Origin: Neobacillus cucumis
Lineage (GTDB): Bacteria; Bacillota; Bacilli; Bacillales_B; DSM-18226
Reading direction: 5' to 3'
Assembly (NCBI RefSeq): GCF_023715505.1
Contig: NZ_JAMBOH010000002.1
Coordinates: forward strand, 310,001 to 374,000
DNA: 64,000 nucleotides
Numbering within the stretch: the first letter of the stretch is position 1; each line of letters opens with the position of its first letter. Shown here one piece after another: positions 10,287 to 18,947 of this stretch. The position numbers and the translations under genes were made by a program. Below the pieces are notes generated by a model. That model was given only the letters and a program-made list of their open reading frames with translations. It was not told the origin of the DNA and ran no database searches.

Positions 10287-10419
10287 TCTTATTAATCTAA
10301 TAATTTTTGTCCACTCGTCCGTATATGTTTTTCTGAACTTATTATATTAAACTCTTTCTCATGTTTCAATAGAAAATTTAGATTTTTTTAAATAATCAAT
10401 AAATTTAAGGTATTAAGAC

Positions 10420-11583
10420 CTAAGTACTTAATACCGGATTATCGGGTTCCTGTTTAGTTTGAATTAATGACTTTGTTGAATTACGTACAATTAATTTAGG
10501 TTCAAAGATAATAGATTGTCTGTTTTCTTTACCTGCTGATTTTTTTTGTTGTCCATGTTTTTCTTTAAGCAAATCAACAATTATTTCAGCTGCCGTTTCC
10601 CCCATCTTACTTTGCGGATGATCAATAGTGGATAATTTCACCTCTGTAAGCTTCCCCATAAAAGAATTGTCAAATCCCACAAGAGAAAGATCTTCAGGGA
10701 CACGGATATTTTTCTCGCGAAGTACATCTAATAGGCTAATGGCTAACTCGTCATTATAGCATACAACTGCAGACGGTCTGACTTCGCGATCCAAGGAAAG
10801 GAATTTGGCGAGAGCTTCTAACGGTTTTGTTGCCTTTTCACTCGTATTATAGGTCACAATACCATTGGGATTAATAGGAATACCGTAATTGCGATGTGCT
10901 TTAATGAAGCCCTTCATCCTTTTCGCACCTTGAAGGTCATCCGTCTTAAAGAAGCCCACAATATTCGTATGTCCCAATTGGATTAGGTGTTCAGCCTGAA
11001 TATAACCACCCTTTTCATCATTCATCGTAATGCTTAGTGGTTCCAGTTCTTCATAATAAGCATTAATCATTATGTAAGGTATGTTTTGCCGCTCTATATT
11101 CAGATAATAGTTGATATTTGGGTTGGATGTGGCACTTTTAGTTGGTTCTACAATCACTCCGTCGAAGGGCTCTGATAGAATCCTCTCTAAGATTCTTTTC
11201 TCATTTTCATGGTCATTATTTGTGCTAAATAAACTTACATTGTACCCATGCCTGCTTAAATAGGATTCTGCTCCTCTAATGATGGAAGGGAATATATAAT
11301 CTGAAATAAATGTGGTAATAATGGCGATATTCTTTTGTTTGCCCCCACTTGTTAAGCGATGATCCATTTTTCGGTCCGCACAAAAGGTCCCAGCCCCTTG
11401 TTCGCGATAGAGCCAGCCTTCGTTGACAAGTTCACCAATCGCAGCACGAACAGTATGACGGCTTACCCCGAATTGTTTCATCAATTCACTTTCGGAGGAT
11501 ATTTTTTGAAGGGGCTGAAAGGTTCCGTCTAGTATACTTGATTTTATTTCTTGTTTAACAATGTCATATTTCTTTTTCATCAT
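10420..11583 (-). CDS. araR: Arabinose repressor AraR (GntR head, LacI-type body)
   Basis: 387 residues. Residues 1-70 form a GntR-type winged helix-turn-helix (ISSESELMKQFGVSRHTVRAAIGELVNEGWLYREQGAGTF). Residues about 85-360 form a LacI/periplasmic-binding-protein effector domain (PSAVVCYNDELAISLLDVL, VPEDLSLVGFDNS, LSTIDHPQSKMGETAAEI). This hybrid architecture and the wording of both parts match B. subtilis AraR. L-arabinose binding should release it from operators before the ara and abf genes. The start ATG (second of two) follows AGAGGTGTA. Its own promoter region carries two adjacent palindromes at 11671-11695, suggesting autoregulation. Confidence 0.9.
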   Translation of the reverse strand: MMKKKYDIVKQEIKSSILDGTFQPLQKISSESELMKQFGVSRHTVRAAIGELVNEGWLYREQGAGTFCADRKMDHRLTSGGKQKNIAIITTFISDYIFPSIIRGAESYLSRHGYNVSLFSTNNDHENEKRILERILSEPFDGVIVEPTKSATSNPNINYYLNIERQNIPYIMINAYYEELEPLSITMNDEKGGYIQAEHLIQLGHTNIVGFFKTDDLQGAKRMKGFIKAHRNYGIPINPNGIVTYNTSEKATKPLEALAKFLSLDREVRPSAVVCYNDELAISLLDVLREKNIRVPEDLSLVGFDNSFMGKLTEVKLSTIDHPQSKMGETAAEIIVDLLKEKHGQQKKSAGKENRQSIIFEPKLIVRNSTKSLIQTKQEPDNPVLST

Positions 11584-11670
11584 TACACCTCTTATTGCTA
11601 ATTTAGTAAAATAAATATCAATGGACTAGATTCTAGTAACATAGAAATCGCTTACATCTTTTAAATTAGT

Positions 11671-11695
11671 TTGACGTCAACTTATACGTATATGT
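11671..11695. promoter_or_regulatory. Adjacent dyads upstream of araR, candidate AraR operator
   Basis: TTGACGTCAA (11671-11680) and TATACGTATA (11683-11692) are two perfect ten-base palindromes separated by two bases. The span 11680-11695 matches the AraR box at about 11 of 16 positions. They lie 90-110 bases before the araR start. Confidence 0.45.
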
Positions 11696-11782
11696 GGCTT
11701 GTTATTTTTATAATATTACAAATTGTATGTATACTCAATTAATTAAAATAAATTATTTTTTTATTGGGATATGAACTTTCAT

Positions 11783-11822
11783 AAAAAAACAGCCTCCCAT
11801 TCCCATTAGGAATGGAGGCTGT
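11783..11822 (-). terminator. Intrinsic terminator of the GH43 gene
   Basis: On the minus strand ACAGCCTCCATTCC pairs with GGAATGGGAGGCTGT and is followed by seven T residues. It begins right after the stop codon. Confidence 0.9.
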
Positions 11823-13154
11823 CTACCAGCAAACATTGAAAGTGGCGAATTGTTTGTCACTCTCATTGTTAATGTCACTTACCCGCAAATAGATACCGTC
11901 TAATTTAATAAATTTATCCGAGTACTGAAATGATTGGAATGATGTCCATTCGGAATCACTTAAACCCGAAACTGGCAAAAACGTTGCCTCGTTCTTAAAA
12001 TCATCTGAACCATCATTCCTCTCGAGACGGAGGGCATAACTTACATTCCTCAAATAATGGCCTCGATTTTGCAGAGATTCAAAGGATACACCATCCGGAT
12101 CAGCTAAACCAGGTACAATCAGCCACTGAGAGGATTTATAGGAATCGAAAGGATAATGAGCAATTTGAGCAAATGTTTGCTCATGTCTGACATAACAGTC
12201 AGGAGAACTGTATGATTTTATACGATTCCAAAGCGGTTTGCTGCCCCAATAATCCAGTAGTCGTTCTAATTCACTTTTGGTCACTCGTACAACAGATCCG
12301 TGTTTTGCATTTAACGGTGGATTATAGTCCCGTCTATCTAATGGAGTCCAGTTTCCTCGCGATAAATCATCTGTTTCCCAGACAAACATTCTTCCGTTTA
12401 CCGGATAATAACAATCGCCATAAAGAAACCATTTATTGGCACCATATTTTTTAATCACAATCGATGCTTCGATCATAGGCTCACCGATCGGTTGAGTGTA
12501 TTCATTTAAATCAAAGCTCCGAGGTTCCAAAGAAGACGAATACGCCCCTTTCATCCGCTTACCTGACAAAGGTGCTTCTGCCGGCGTACGTTCGTCCTTA
12601 AAATACATATAGTATTTACCGTCATGCTCCTCAATTGCGGCATCAATAACGTTATACCCTGGATCAAAGTAAAGGATTGGCTCGCTAATCGTTACGAAGT
12701 CCTCGGTATAATTGACGTAAATTCGGTTTCTATCTGTGTTGCCGGACCAGAAGATCCCATACTTCCCCAATTCCTTATCAAAAAAGACTTCTGGAGCCCA
12801 TGCGTGCATCCCATCTGTATTTAACCTAAGAAGACGGCTATTTTCAAATGTCGTAAGATCGGCAGAATCGTAGCACATAATATACTCACTATTCCACATA
12901 TTCGTCGCTAATACGATGAAAGAACCATCTTGTTTTTTATAAATAAACGGATCCCGGAGCCCTTTTTCTCCTATAGTTGGAACAAGAACAGGATGATTAT
13001 TATTAAGGGGGATCCAATTTAAGCCATCATAGCTGTATGCTAAATGTAACGCAAATTCATTTCCCTCGTTAAGGGGTGTCTCAGTAAAATATCCCATTAC
13101 ATAGGCCGCTTCCTCATTTTCTTGATACTTTTTACGATCCAGATTGGCACTCAA
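11823..13154 (-). CDS. Intracellular arabinofuranosidase, GH43 with AbfB domain
   Basis: The N-terminal 290 residues or so form a GH43 five-bladed propeller with the expected acidic residues in GLRDPFIYK, AWAPEVFF and the later PMIEASIV region. The C-terminal 130 residues form an AbfB-type (CBM42) arabinose-binding domain with two visible repeats: ESLQNRGHYLRNVSYALRLE and FQSFQYSDKFIKLDGIYLRV. It should hydrolyse arabinose side chains on xylo- or arabino-oligosaccharides. No signal peptide is present. The open frame reaches an ATG at 13175 that lacks a ribosome site; the TTG at 13154 has AAAGGATG 9 bases upstream and is preferred (443 residues). Confidence 0.85.
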   Translation of the reverse strand: MSANLDRKKYQENEEAAYVMGYFTETPLNEGNEFALHLAYSYDGLNWIPLNNNHPVLVPTIGEKGLRDPFIYKKQDGSFIVLATNMWNSEYIMCYDSADLTTFENSRLLRLNTDGMHAWAPEVFFDKELGKYGIFWSGNTDRNRIYVNYTEDFVTISEPILYFDPGYNVIDAAIEEHDGKYYMYFKDERTPAEAPLSGKRMKGAYSSSLEPRSFDLNEYTQPIGEPMIEASIVIKKYGANKWFLYGDCYYPVNGRMFVWETDDLSRGNWTPLDRRDYNPPLNAKHGSVVRVTKSELERLLDYWGSKPLWNRIKSYSSPDCYVRHEQTFAQIAHYPFDSYKSSQWLIVPGLADPDGVSFESLQNRGHYLRNVSYALRLERNDGSDDFKNEATFLPVSGLSDSEWTSFQSFQYSDKFIKLDGIYLRVSDINNESDKQFATFNVCW

Positions 13155-13404
13155 GATATCGCATCCTTTTATCATTTATTGATACATTAAATTCATTTTC
13201 TTTATTAATTCTTTTAATAACAATAGATTCCTTTTTATATCTAACGAGTATTTTGAGAAAATTCGCGATATTTCCCCAGGTTTATGTGCAAAGGTCTGGC
13301 AAATAAAATGACATAGATGTACCATGGATAACAAGCAAACTTTGAGTAAATATCAAATAGTTTGATACAATAACTGGTAGAAAATGATTGAGGAGAGTAA
13401 TTGA

Positions 13405-14463
13405 ATGACAAACAAAAAGGGATTTAAGGGTTATATCGGAACCTATACAAAGGGAGAAAGTAAAGGAATCTATAGCTTTACACTCAATACCGATGAAGCA
13501 AGAATTGAAGATATTAAGGTGGCTGCCGAGTTAGGGAACCCTACCTATTTAGCCATCAGCAAGGACAATCGTTACCTTTACTCAGTAGTTAAAGAAGGAG
13601 ATACTGGCGGTATTGCCGCTTACTCCATTGGTGAGGCAGGAGACCTGACCGCTATTAACAGCCAAGTGTCGGCAGGAGCGCCGCCGTGCTATGTGAGTGT
13701 TGACAGCGAGAACCGTATGGTGTTTGGTGCCAACTATCACCAAGGGCTTGTTCAATCCCATCTTATTAACCAAGAGGATGGCTCTGTGCTACCATATGCT
13801 TCTATCCGAGAGCATGAAGGATCAGGTCCTGACCCAAGACAGGAAAAGCCTCATACCCATTATTCTGAACTAACACCTGATGAAAAGTATCTTGCCGTGT
13901 GTGAATTAGGAATTGATGCTGTTATTACCTATGCTGTGGAGGAAGATGGCACTCTTACCCAGGTGAATTTATTACCTGTAAAAGCAGGAAGCGGCCCAAG
14001 ACATCTTGTTTTCCATCCAAATAGAGATATGGCTTATGTAATGACAGAGTTCAGTTCTGAAGTAATCGTTTTAAACTATAATCCAGAAAATGGCCATTTT
14101 ACTGAGGTTCAATATATTTCTACATTACCTGAGGATTTTAAAGAAAATAATCAGGGCAGTGCGATCCATATTTCTGCAAATGGCCGTTATGTGTATGCGG
14201 GTAATCGCGGACATAACAGTATTGCTGTTTTCAGTGTCGATCCAGGTTCAGGTGAGCTTACGTTTGTGGAGCATACTTCTACTGAGGGCAATTGGCCACG
14301 GGATTTTGAAATTGATCCAAGCGGGAAGTTTGTGGTTGCAGTGAATCAGGAGTCAGGCAATGCCGTGTTGTATTCAAGGGATGAGGTTTCGGGGAGATTG
14401 ACGTTGATTACTTCGGATATTACGGTGCCTTATGGGGTTTGTGTGAAGTTTTTGAATTATTAA
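13405..14463 (+). CDS. Lactonase-family beta-propeller protein (6-phosphogluconolactonase-like)
   Basis: This 352-residue cytoplasmic protein belongs to the seven-bladed lactonase family that includes E. coli Pgl and B. subtilis YkgB. Recurrent blade motifs are visible (GNPTYLAISKDNRYLYSV, GPRHLVFHPNRDMAYV, GSAIHISANGRYVYAGNRGHNSI, WPRDFEIDPSGKFVVAVNQ). Family members hydrolyse 6-phosphogluconolactone or related sugar lactones. Beside pentose genes it might act on a pentonolactone, consistent with the FAH-family remnant at 3893-4178, but that is speculation. AGGAGAG precedes the ATG, and a terminator follows. Confidence 0.8.
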   Translation: MTNKKGFKGYIGTYTKGESKGIYSFTLNTDEARIEDIKVAAELGNPTYLAISKDNRYLYSVVKEGDTGGIAAYSIGEAGDLTAINSQVSAGAPPCYVSVDSENRMVFGANYHQGLVQSHLINQEDGSVLPYASIREHEGSGPDPRQEKPHTHYSELTPDEKYLAVCELGIDAVITYAVEEDGTLTQVNLLPVKAGSGPRHLVFHPNRDMAYVMTEFSSEVIVLNYNPENGHFTEVQYISTLPEDFKENNQGSAIHISANGRYVYAGNRGHNSIAVFSVDPGSGELTFVEHTSTEGNWPRDFEIDPSGKFVVAVNQESGNAVLYSRDEVSGRLTLITSDITVPYGVCVKFLNY

Positions 14464-14472
14464 CTTATACTA

Positions 14473-14518
14473 AAAAACAGCTTAACTAATTGTTTATCAA
14501 TTGGTTAAGCTGTTTTTA
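14473..14518 (+). terminator. Intrinsic terminator after the lactonase gene
   Basis: AAAAACAGCTTAAC pairs with GTTAAGCTGTTTTT around an inner AATTG/CAATT stem. The symmetry allows termination in both directions. Confidence 0.85.
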
Positions 14519-14671
14519 TTTCTATGCTGACCATATAATTTTCTCCTCAAAATACTATGTATGAGGTGCATTTTACCTTGAGTGAATATTGAGAAAAATT
14601 AGTAAACAATACTTCCCAGTTGTTAATAGATTTAACTTATAACCTGCTTGCATGCTTTTCAAAAGGACAGA

Positions 14672-14791
14672 TTAATTAGGCTTGGATAAGAAATCTCTAA
14701 TTTCGTCAATGGACAGTCCTAAATTTTTAGCCTCATTAATAAGTTTTAACCATTCTTGATCAAGTTCTGTTTCAGCAGTTAATGCAGACAC
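14672..14791 (-). CDS. sinI: SinI-like antirepressor, 39 residues
   Basis: The short protein contains ELDQEWLKLINEAK followed by GLSIDEIRDFL, which is the SinI dimerisation motif (B. subtilis SinI: LDQEWVELMVEAKEANISPEEIRKYL). SinI binds SinR through this two-helix segment and stops it repressing matrix genes. The GTG start has a perfect AGGAGG 7 bases upstream. A matching SinR homologue with the complementary C-terminal domain is encoded at 46787-47161. The gene is preceded by a c-di-GMP-I riboswitch, and a hairpin can mask its ribosome site. It may be a second SinI paralogue beside a core sinIR locus outside this window. Confidence 0.85.
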   Translation of the reverse strand: MSALTAETELDQEWLKLINEAKNLGLSIDEIRDFLSKPN

Positions 14792-14798
14792 GATAGAT

Positions 14799-14824
14799 CC
14801 TCCTAAAAATATTACTATTTTAGG
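14799..14824 (-). promoter_or_regulatory. SD-sequestering hairpin before the SinI-like gene
   Basis: On the minus strand CCTAAAA can pair with TTTTTAGG, which includes the first part of the AGGAGG ribosome site. Its 5' CC is also the last conserved base pair of the adjacent c-di-GMP aptamer, so the two structures could exclude each other and form a translational switch. Confidence 0.55.
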
Positions 14825-14904
14825 TAACTCAGCCATCTTAGTTACTAAACCTTAGACCTGTAGCTTTGCGTCCCAATCTTTCGAATGGTTTGCCCTTGTC
14901 TTTT
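14822..14904 (-). ncRNA. Cyclic-di-GMP-I riboswitch (GEMM-I)
   Basis: The minus strand carries the conserved blocks of the class-I c-di-GMP aptamer in order: AGGGCAAACC, a GAAA tetraloop (ATTCGAAAGAT), GGGACGCAAAGC, GGTCTAAGG, and the receptor strand TAAGATGGCTGAGTTACC. The match to the well-known Vc2-type sequence is close across the whole aptamer. It lies directly upstream of the SinI-like gene, separated only by a hairpin that can cover that gene's ribosome site. Class and ligand are secure from the motif; whether it is an ON or OFF switch is inferred from folding only. Confidence 0.92.
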
Positions 14905-15023
14905 ATAGTATTAAAGTATTAAATAACTATTTTAATAGTACTATAGTCTTCGTGGGAAATAAATGGGAATATTCCCAAAAATTTCGACACAATTTCGACA
15001 ATAGTTCGATATACTAAATAATG

Positions 15024-15212
15024 TTATTCCTTGTTAAGAAGTTTTAAAACACATTTTTCACAGGTTACCTGACCTAATTCAATAAATTTAATTTTTCTAA
15101 GGGTTTTCCTTTTAATTTTTCTCTCCGTATTAAATTCCAGACCACATATACAACAATTTGAATCTTTCACAATGTGTATTTGATCTCTTTCTTCTATTAA
15201 TGGATAGATCAT
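15024..15212 (-). CDS. Small Cys-rich (zinc-ribbon-like) protein
   Basis: A 62-residue basic protein with two Cys pairs, CCICG near residue 20 and CEKC near residue 52, which suggests one zinc site. The open frame extends further upstream, but the ATG at 15212 has GAAGGGAAG about 4-9 bases before it and is the better start. I do not recognise a family. It lies between the riboswitch/SinI region and the VanZ-like gene. Confidence 0.55.
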   Translation of the reverse strand: MIYPLIEERDQIHIVKDSNCCICGLEFNTERKIKRKTLRKIKFIELGQVTCEKCVLKLLNKE

Positions 15213-15419
15213 GACTTCCCTTCTTTTCTTGGTTTTAGTTCTTTCAAGCGAACAATATAAATTCATTATAAGGAAGGTGTAGAATTTTGTAAATGAATTG
15301 AGGTTAATTTTACCAAAAAACATCTTCAGATAATAGTACTAAAGGCATAGTTCGAATTGAATCCGTTTACATATAAAATAATGAAAAATATTTGATACAA
15401 AACTATTAATCGTATCATT

Positions 15420-15435
15420 GTTCTTAAAAAGGAAC
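15420..15435. promoter_or_regulatory. SinR-type box in the VanZ gene promoter
   Basis: GTTCTTAAAAAGGAAC has the GTTC-N8-GAAC form and sits inside a longer CATTGTTC/GAACAATG hairpin. It overlaps a TTGTTC -35 (15419-15424) and lies just before a TATGAT -10 (15441-15446), so binding would block the promoter. Confidence 0.6.
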
Positions 15436-15487
15436 AATGCTATGATAATATGTAGATATTCTTAAGAAAATAACAGGAGAAAAACTA

Positions 15488-15949
15488 ATGAATTACATGG
15501 GGATAGAGAAAAATAAAAGCCACTCTCCAAAAAAACAAATTTTCATTAAAATACTATTAATTGTTTTATGGGGACTATTCTTGTTATTAAATACATGGAC
15601 AGAAAGTATTGAAAAGCTTATGTATCTACATACATTCGGATTTAGATGGGTACCTCATCCTGACTTTTTATCTTTCTTTATTTTTAATGATATTACTTTG
15701 GTCCATTCTGAATTTATTAAAGTGAAATCAGGTCACTTTCTAGGCTTTGCTATTATGGACCTACTTCTTTTTAGTTTAGTAAAAAATCATAAATACTCCG
15801 TCGTAATCGCATTAATTTTTGCGTTTATCACTGAATTTCTTCAACTTTTTTTCGGAAGGGATGGCAGATTTTACGATTTAATTATTGATTCATTGGGGAT
15901 TTTTTCTGTTTACTTTTTAACAAAGAGGTTTTCTCAAAAAGATAAATAG
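15488..15949 (+). CDS. VanZ-like membrane protein
   Basis: 153 residues with about four membrane segments and the VanZ-family features KSGHFLGFAIMDLLLFSL and FAFITEFLQLFFGRDGRFYDLIIDSLG. VanZ proteins are best known from teicoplanin resistance, but the family is broad and also appears in surface-polysaccharide regions. AGGAG precedes the ATG by 8 bases and a terminator follows, so it is a single-gene unit. The SinR-type box in its promoter ties it to the neighbouring matrix genes. Confidence 0.75.
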   Translation: MNYMGIEKNKSHSPKKQIFIKILLIVLWGLFLLLNTWTESIEKLMYLHTFGFRWVPHPDFLSFFIFNDITLVHSEFIKVKSGHFLGFAIMDLLLFSLVKNHKYSVVIALIFAFITEFLQLFFGRDGRFYDLIIDSLGIFSVYFLTKRFSQKDK

Positions 15950-15957
15950 CTGGAATG

Positions 15958-15987
15958 AAAAAGGATGGGCAATGCTCATCCTTTTTT
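15958..15987 (+). terminator. Intrinsic terminator after the VanZ-like gene
   Basis: AAAGGATGGGC pairs with GCTCATCCTTT around a short loop and is followed by a T run. Confidence 0.9.
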
Positions 15988-16014
15988 TGGGGTATCGGAG
16001 TCTCTTGAAGGTAG

Positions 16015-17106
16015 CTAATGCGGTAAAAATACTTTCATCACGGAAGTGAATCTCTTTTTATATAAAGCCATGTACATCTTGAACAACGACTTCCCATGAT
16101 GCTCTTCACCAATTTCCGCAGCTAGTTCATATTTTGATGGCCAAATCAAGTTTGCCAGTTCAATTAAACTATGTTTAACTGTGTCGTAGCTGAATAACTG
16201 ATAATCAATAAAGTCAATGTACTGATTTAACCCTTTTATATTCTTATACTCCCAATTGGTTTGTTTTATTTTAAATGGCAGCTCTTTTACTTTATGCAAA
16301 TGAGGGAACTGGTGATAGACGATTGATAAAGTCCTCTTTAGCCGCTTTAGTGTTTTGTGCGAGGCAGCAAGTTTTAATAAGTAATCATAATCAATTTTTC
16401 CATCTAATTTGTAGATCAACTGAATAATGTCTATAAAGTATTTCGGTGAATCTAAATTATGCCGCCAACCGTGTAAGCAAATCATGTAAAATAAGTGATT
16501 TGGTGATAGCTCTTTAAGATGTTTAAAGCTGCCAACTTGTTCAGATTGATTCCATAAGTCATTTATTCGAAAGTCAGACGTGTTTTCCCTCACTATGTTC
16601 CAGTGAATTTCTACCACTAACGGCATGGTAGAACCAGGTATGGTTTTACTAAAACTACAATGAAAATGATCAGGTACCTGCTCCTCTTCAACAGTAAATC
16701 CTAAGTCTTGGATTATTTCAATTGCTCTATTAAGGTCTTGTAATCGAATTAATAGGTCAATATCCGAGGTGGCCCTTGCTCCGATATGTCCAAAATAGTT
16801 TTCAGCAAAATGAACCCCTTTAAGTGGGATAACCTCTATACTATGATTCTCAAAATTGTTTAGTATGGTATTCATTTGATTTCTGATCAAAAGATTTTGG
16901 AATAGCCCTTTTTCATAGCTTTCCTTTAAACGATTTTGAAAAAAAACAGGGGTTTGATTTAGCCTCCCCTGCTGCTTTAAAATGAAGAAAGCTTGAGATG
17001 AGATTCCTTCATTTTCGATATCCAAGAGTGCACGTGTGTAGAATCCATCTTCGAGGGGCATGCCAGTGTTTTGATCATATAGTAATGTAACCATCTCTAA
17101 ACTCAC
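16015..17106 (-). CDS. Nucleotidyltransferase-family protein of the left RiPP-like cassette
   Basis: This protein of about 363 residues contains the uncharacterised nucleotidyltransferase motif (NTP_transf_5): IPLKGVHFAENYFGHIGARATSDIDLLI, in which the paired Asp of SDIDLL are the expected metal ligands. Homologous proteins accompany paeninodin-type lasso clusters, and the right cassette has one at 56642-57841. The true role is unknown; transfer of a nucleotide to a peptide or carrier is a guess. The open frame begins at a GTG at 17115, but the GTG at 17106 is better placed behind a GGGGGGTGA site. It follows the ABC exporter gene closely, as in the lasso cluster. Confidence 0.75.
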   Translation of the reverse strand: MSLEMVTLLYDQNTGMPLEDGFYTRALLDIENEGISSQAFFILKQQGRLNQTPVFFQNRLKESYEKGLFQNLLIRNQMNTILNNFENHSIEVIPLKGVHFAENYFGHIGARATSDIDLLIRLQDLNRAIEIIQDLGFTVEEEQVPDHFHCSFSKTIPGSTMPLVVEIHWNIVRENTSDFRINDLWNQSEQVGSFKHLKELSPNHLFYMICLHGWRHNLDSPKYFIDIIQLIYKLDGKIDYDYLLKLAASHKTLKRLKRTLSIVYHQFPHLHKVKELPFKIKQTNWEYKNIKGLNQYIDFIDYQLFSYDTVKHSLIELANLIWPSKYELAAEIGEEHHGKSLFKMYMALYKKRFTSVMKVFLPH

Positions 17107-17123
17107 GGCTCTCACCCCCCATT

Positions 17124-18929
17124 CTATTTTGCAACTAAAGGTAAAGTATTTTCATTTTTTGAACTAAATGATGACTCATAAAGTTTTCGATATAAACCAA
17201 TTTGCTTTATTAGTTCATTGTGAGTTCCTTGTTGAACTATTTCCCCTTGGTCCATAACCATAATGATATCTGCGTGTTGAATTGTGGACAAACGGTGGGC
17301 AATAATAATCGTGGTTCGGCCTTTCATTAATTCCTCCAACGCCTCTTTTATATAATACTCGGTTTCTCCATCTAAGGCAGAAGTAGCTTCATCCAGTAAC
17401 AGGATTGGGGCATCTTTTAAAATCGCTCTTGCGATTGCTATACGTTGTTTTTGACCCCCGGATAGTTTAATTCCGTTTTCACCAATTTCTGTGTCGTATC
17501 CTTTAGGCAAAGACAGGATGAAGTCATGAATTTCAGCCCGAATAGTTGCTTCTACCATTTCTTTTTCAGTTATGTCGGGACGGGAAATCAGCAAATTCTC
17601 TTTCACCGTTCCTGAAAAAAGAAAGGTCTCCTGTGGAACAAGAGCAATTGAACTTCTTAATTCAGATGCCGATAACTCCTTAAGTGATTTTTCGGCAATG
17701 AGAATGTCACCTGATTGCGGTTTATAAAATCCCTGAAGAAGATTAAATAGCGTACTCTTCCCAGCACCACTAGGACCAACTAAAGCAACTACCTTTCCTT
17801 CTGGAATTTCGAGATTAAAATGTTCAAATATCTGTTTATTTTCCACATAGCTGAAAGTAACATTTCGAAATTCAATTTTTCCGTTAACACAGCTATTTTG
17901 CGAAAAGGATGGAAGTTCTTTTACGTCTGCTTTTTTTTCTAAAACATCTAGTACTCTCTCAAGCGCAGCAACTGAGCGTTGAAAGCCTGCCCAAACATTG
18001 GCCATCCCTGTAATTGGATAGAATAAATGGGTGACTAGGTTTAAAAAAGTTAATAATGCACCAACTGTAAGAACCCCTTTGGAGACAAAAAGTGCCCCAA
18101 TAGATAGATTGATAATAAAAGTAATGGAACCAATGATTTGTTCACCCGTATTATACAGGCTTTGTAGTTTCGCATTATCTAATTCTAATTGATATAGTTC
18201 TTGATTTTGTTTTACATACTTCTTATAGCGCTGCTTTTCTAGTGTAAATGAGCGAATAACAGTAAATCCATGGAACGTTTCATTTAAGAGACTATTGATA
18301 TTACCTACTAAACGGTGAATTAATCTGCCATTTTTCCGAAGCATTAAGCCAAATACCAAACCAGAAATTGCTGCAATCGGTGCGATTATCAGGCTTACTA
18401 AGCATAGTGTAAGATTAATATTCACTAAATACACAAATACAACAATATAAATAATCGGTAATCTAATCAGGCTAATCAGGCTGCTTCCGATCACTCCATC
18501 TACACCATGAATATCATTGGAAAAGTGGGACATTAATTCACCGGAACGATAATTGGACACCTCTCCAGAAGGTAATCTTAATATATGGTTAAAAAAGTGG
18601 TTTTTTAGATCCATTTTTACTCCATTGGTCGCGATCATATTAAAGAAGGTATAAGATACACTAGAACCGATACTCATTAAGATAAGGAGTGCTCCATAGG
18701 GAATAAAGGATAAAATTTGTTTATAACCACCATGAATGGCTGCATCTGTAATCTCCCCGTAAAATTTGGCGAATGCAATGGTTAGATATATATCCAATCC
18801 TAATAAAAGAAGAATGGCAACATATGCCTTCCACCTTTTGAGAATATAAGGCAGGACAAAGGAAAAGACCCTGCGAATATCCTTCATCGAGAAATATTGA
18901 ATCATAAGCGATTTCATCTGATCTTTCAT
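17124..18929 (-). CDS. ABC exporter (fused membrane and ATPase domains)
   Basis: 601 residues: a six-helix ABC type-1 membrane domain (about 30-320), then an ATPase with Walker A GPSGAGKST, signature LSGGQKQR, Walker B ILLLDEATSALD and the H-loop IIAHRLST. It lacks a C39 peptidase domain, so any leader removal must be done by another enzyme; the adjacent S26-type protein is the obvious candidate. Position and type match the LasD exporter of lasso clusters. It probably exports the product of the 20531-20791 precursor. Confidence 0.85.
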   Translation of the reverse strand: MKDQMKSLMIQYFSMKDIRRVFSFVLPYILKRWKAYVAILLLLGLDIYLTIAFAKFYGEITDAAIHGGYKQILSFIPYGALLILMSIGSSVSYTFFNMIATNGVKMDLKNHFFNHILRLPSGEVSNYRSGELMSHFSNDIHGVDGVIGSSLISLIRLPIIYIVVFVYLVNINLTLCLVSLIIAPIAAISGLVFGLMLRKNGRLIHRLVGNINSLLNETFHGFTVIRSFTLEKQRYKKYVKQNQELYQLELDNAKLQSLYNTGEQIIGSITFIINLSIGALFVSKGVLTVGALLTFLNLVTHLFYPITGMANVWAGFQRSVAALERVLDVLEKKADVKELPSFSQNSCVNGKIEFRNVTFSYVENKQIFEHFNLEIPEGKVVALVGPSGAGKSTLFNLLQGFYKPQSGDILIAEKSLKELSASELRSSIALVPQETFLFSGTVKENLLISRPDITEKEMVEATIRAEIHDFILSLPKGYDTEIGENGIKLSGGQKQRIAIARAILKDAPILLLDEATSALDGETEYYIKEALEELMKGRTTIIIAHRLSTIQHADIIMVMDQGEIVQQGTHNELIKQIGLYRKLYESSFSSKNENTLPLVAK

Positions 18930-18947
18930 GGTAAGGACACTCCATCA

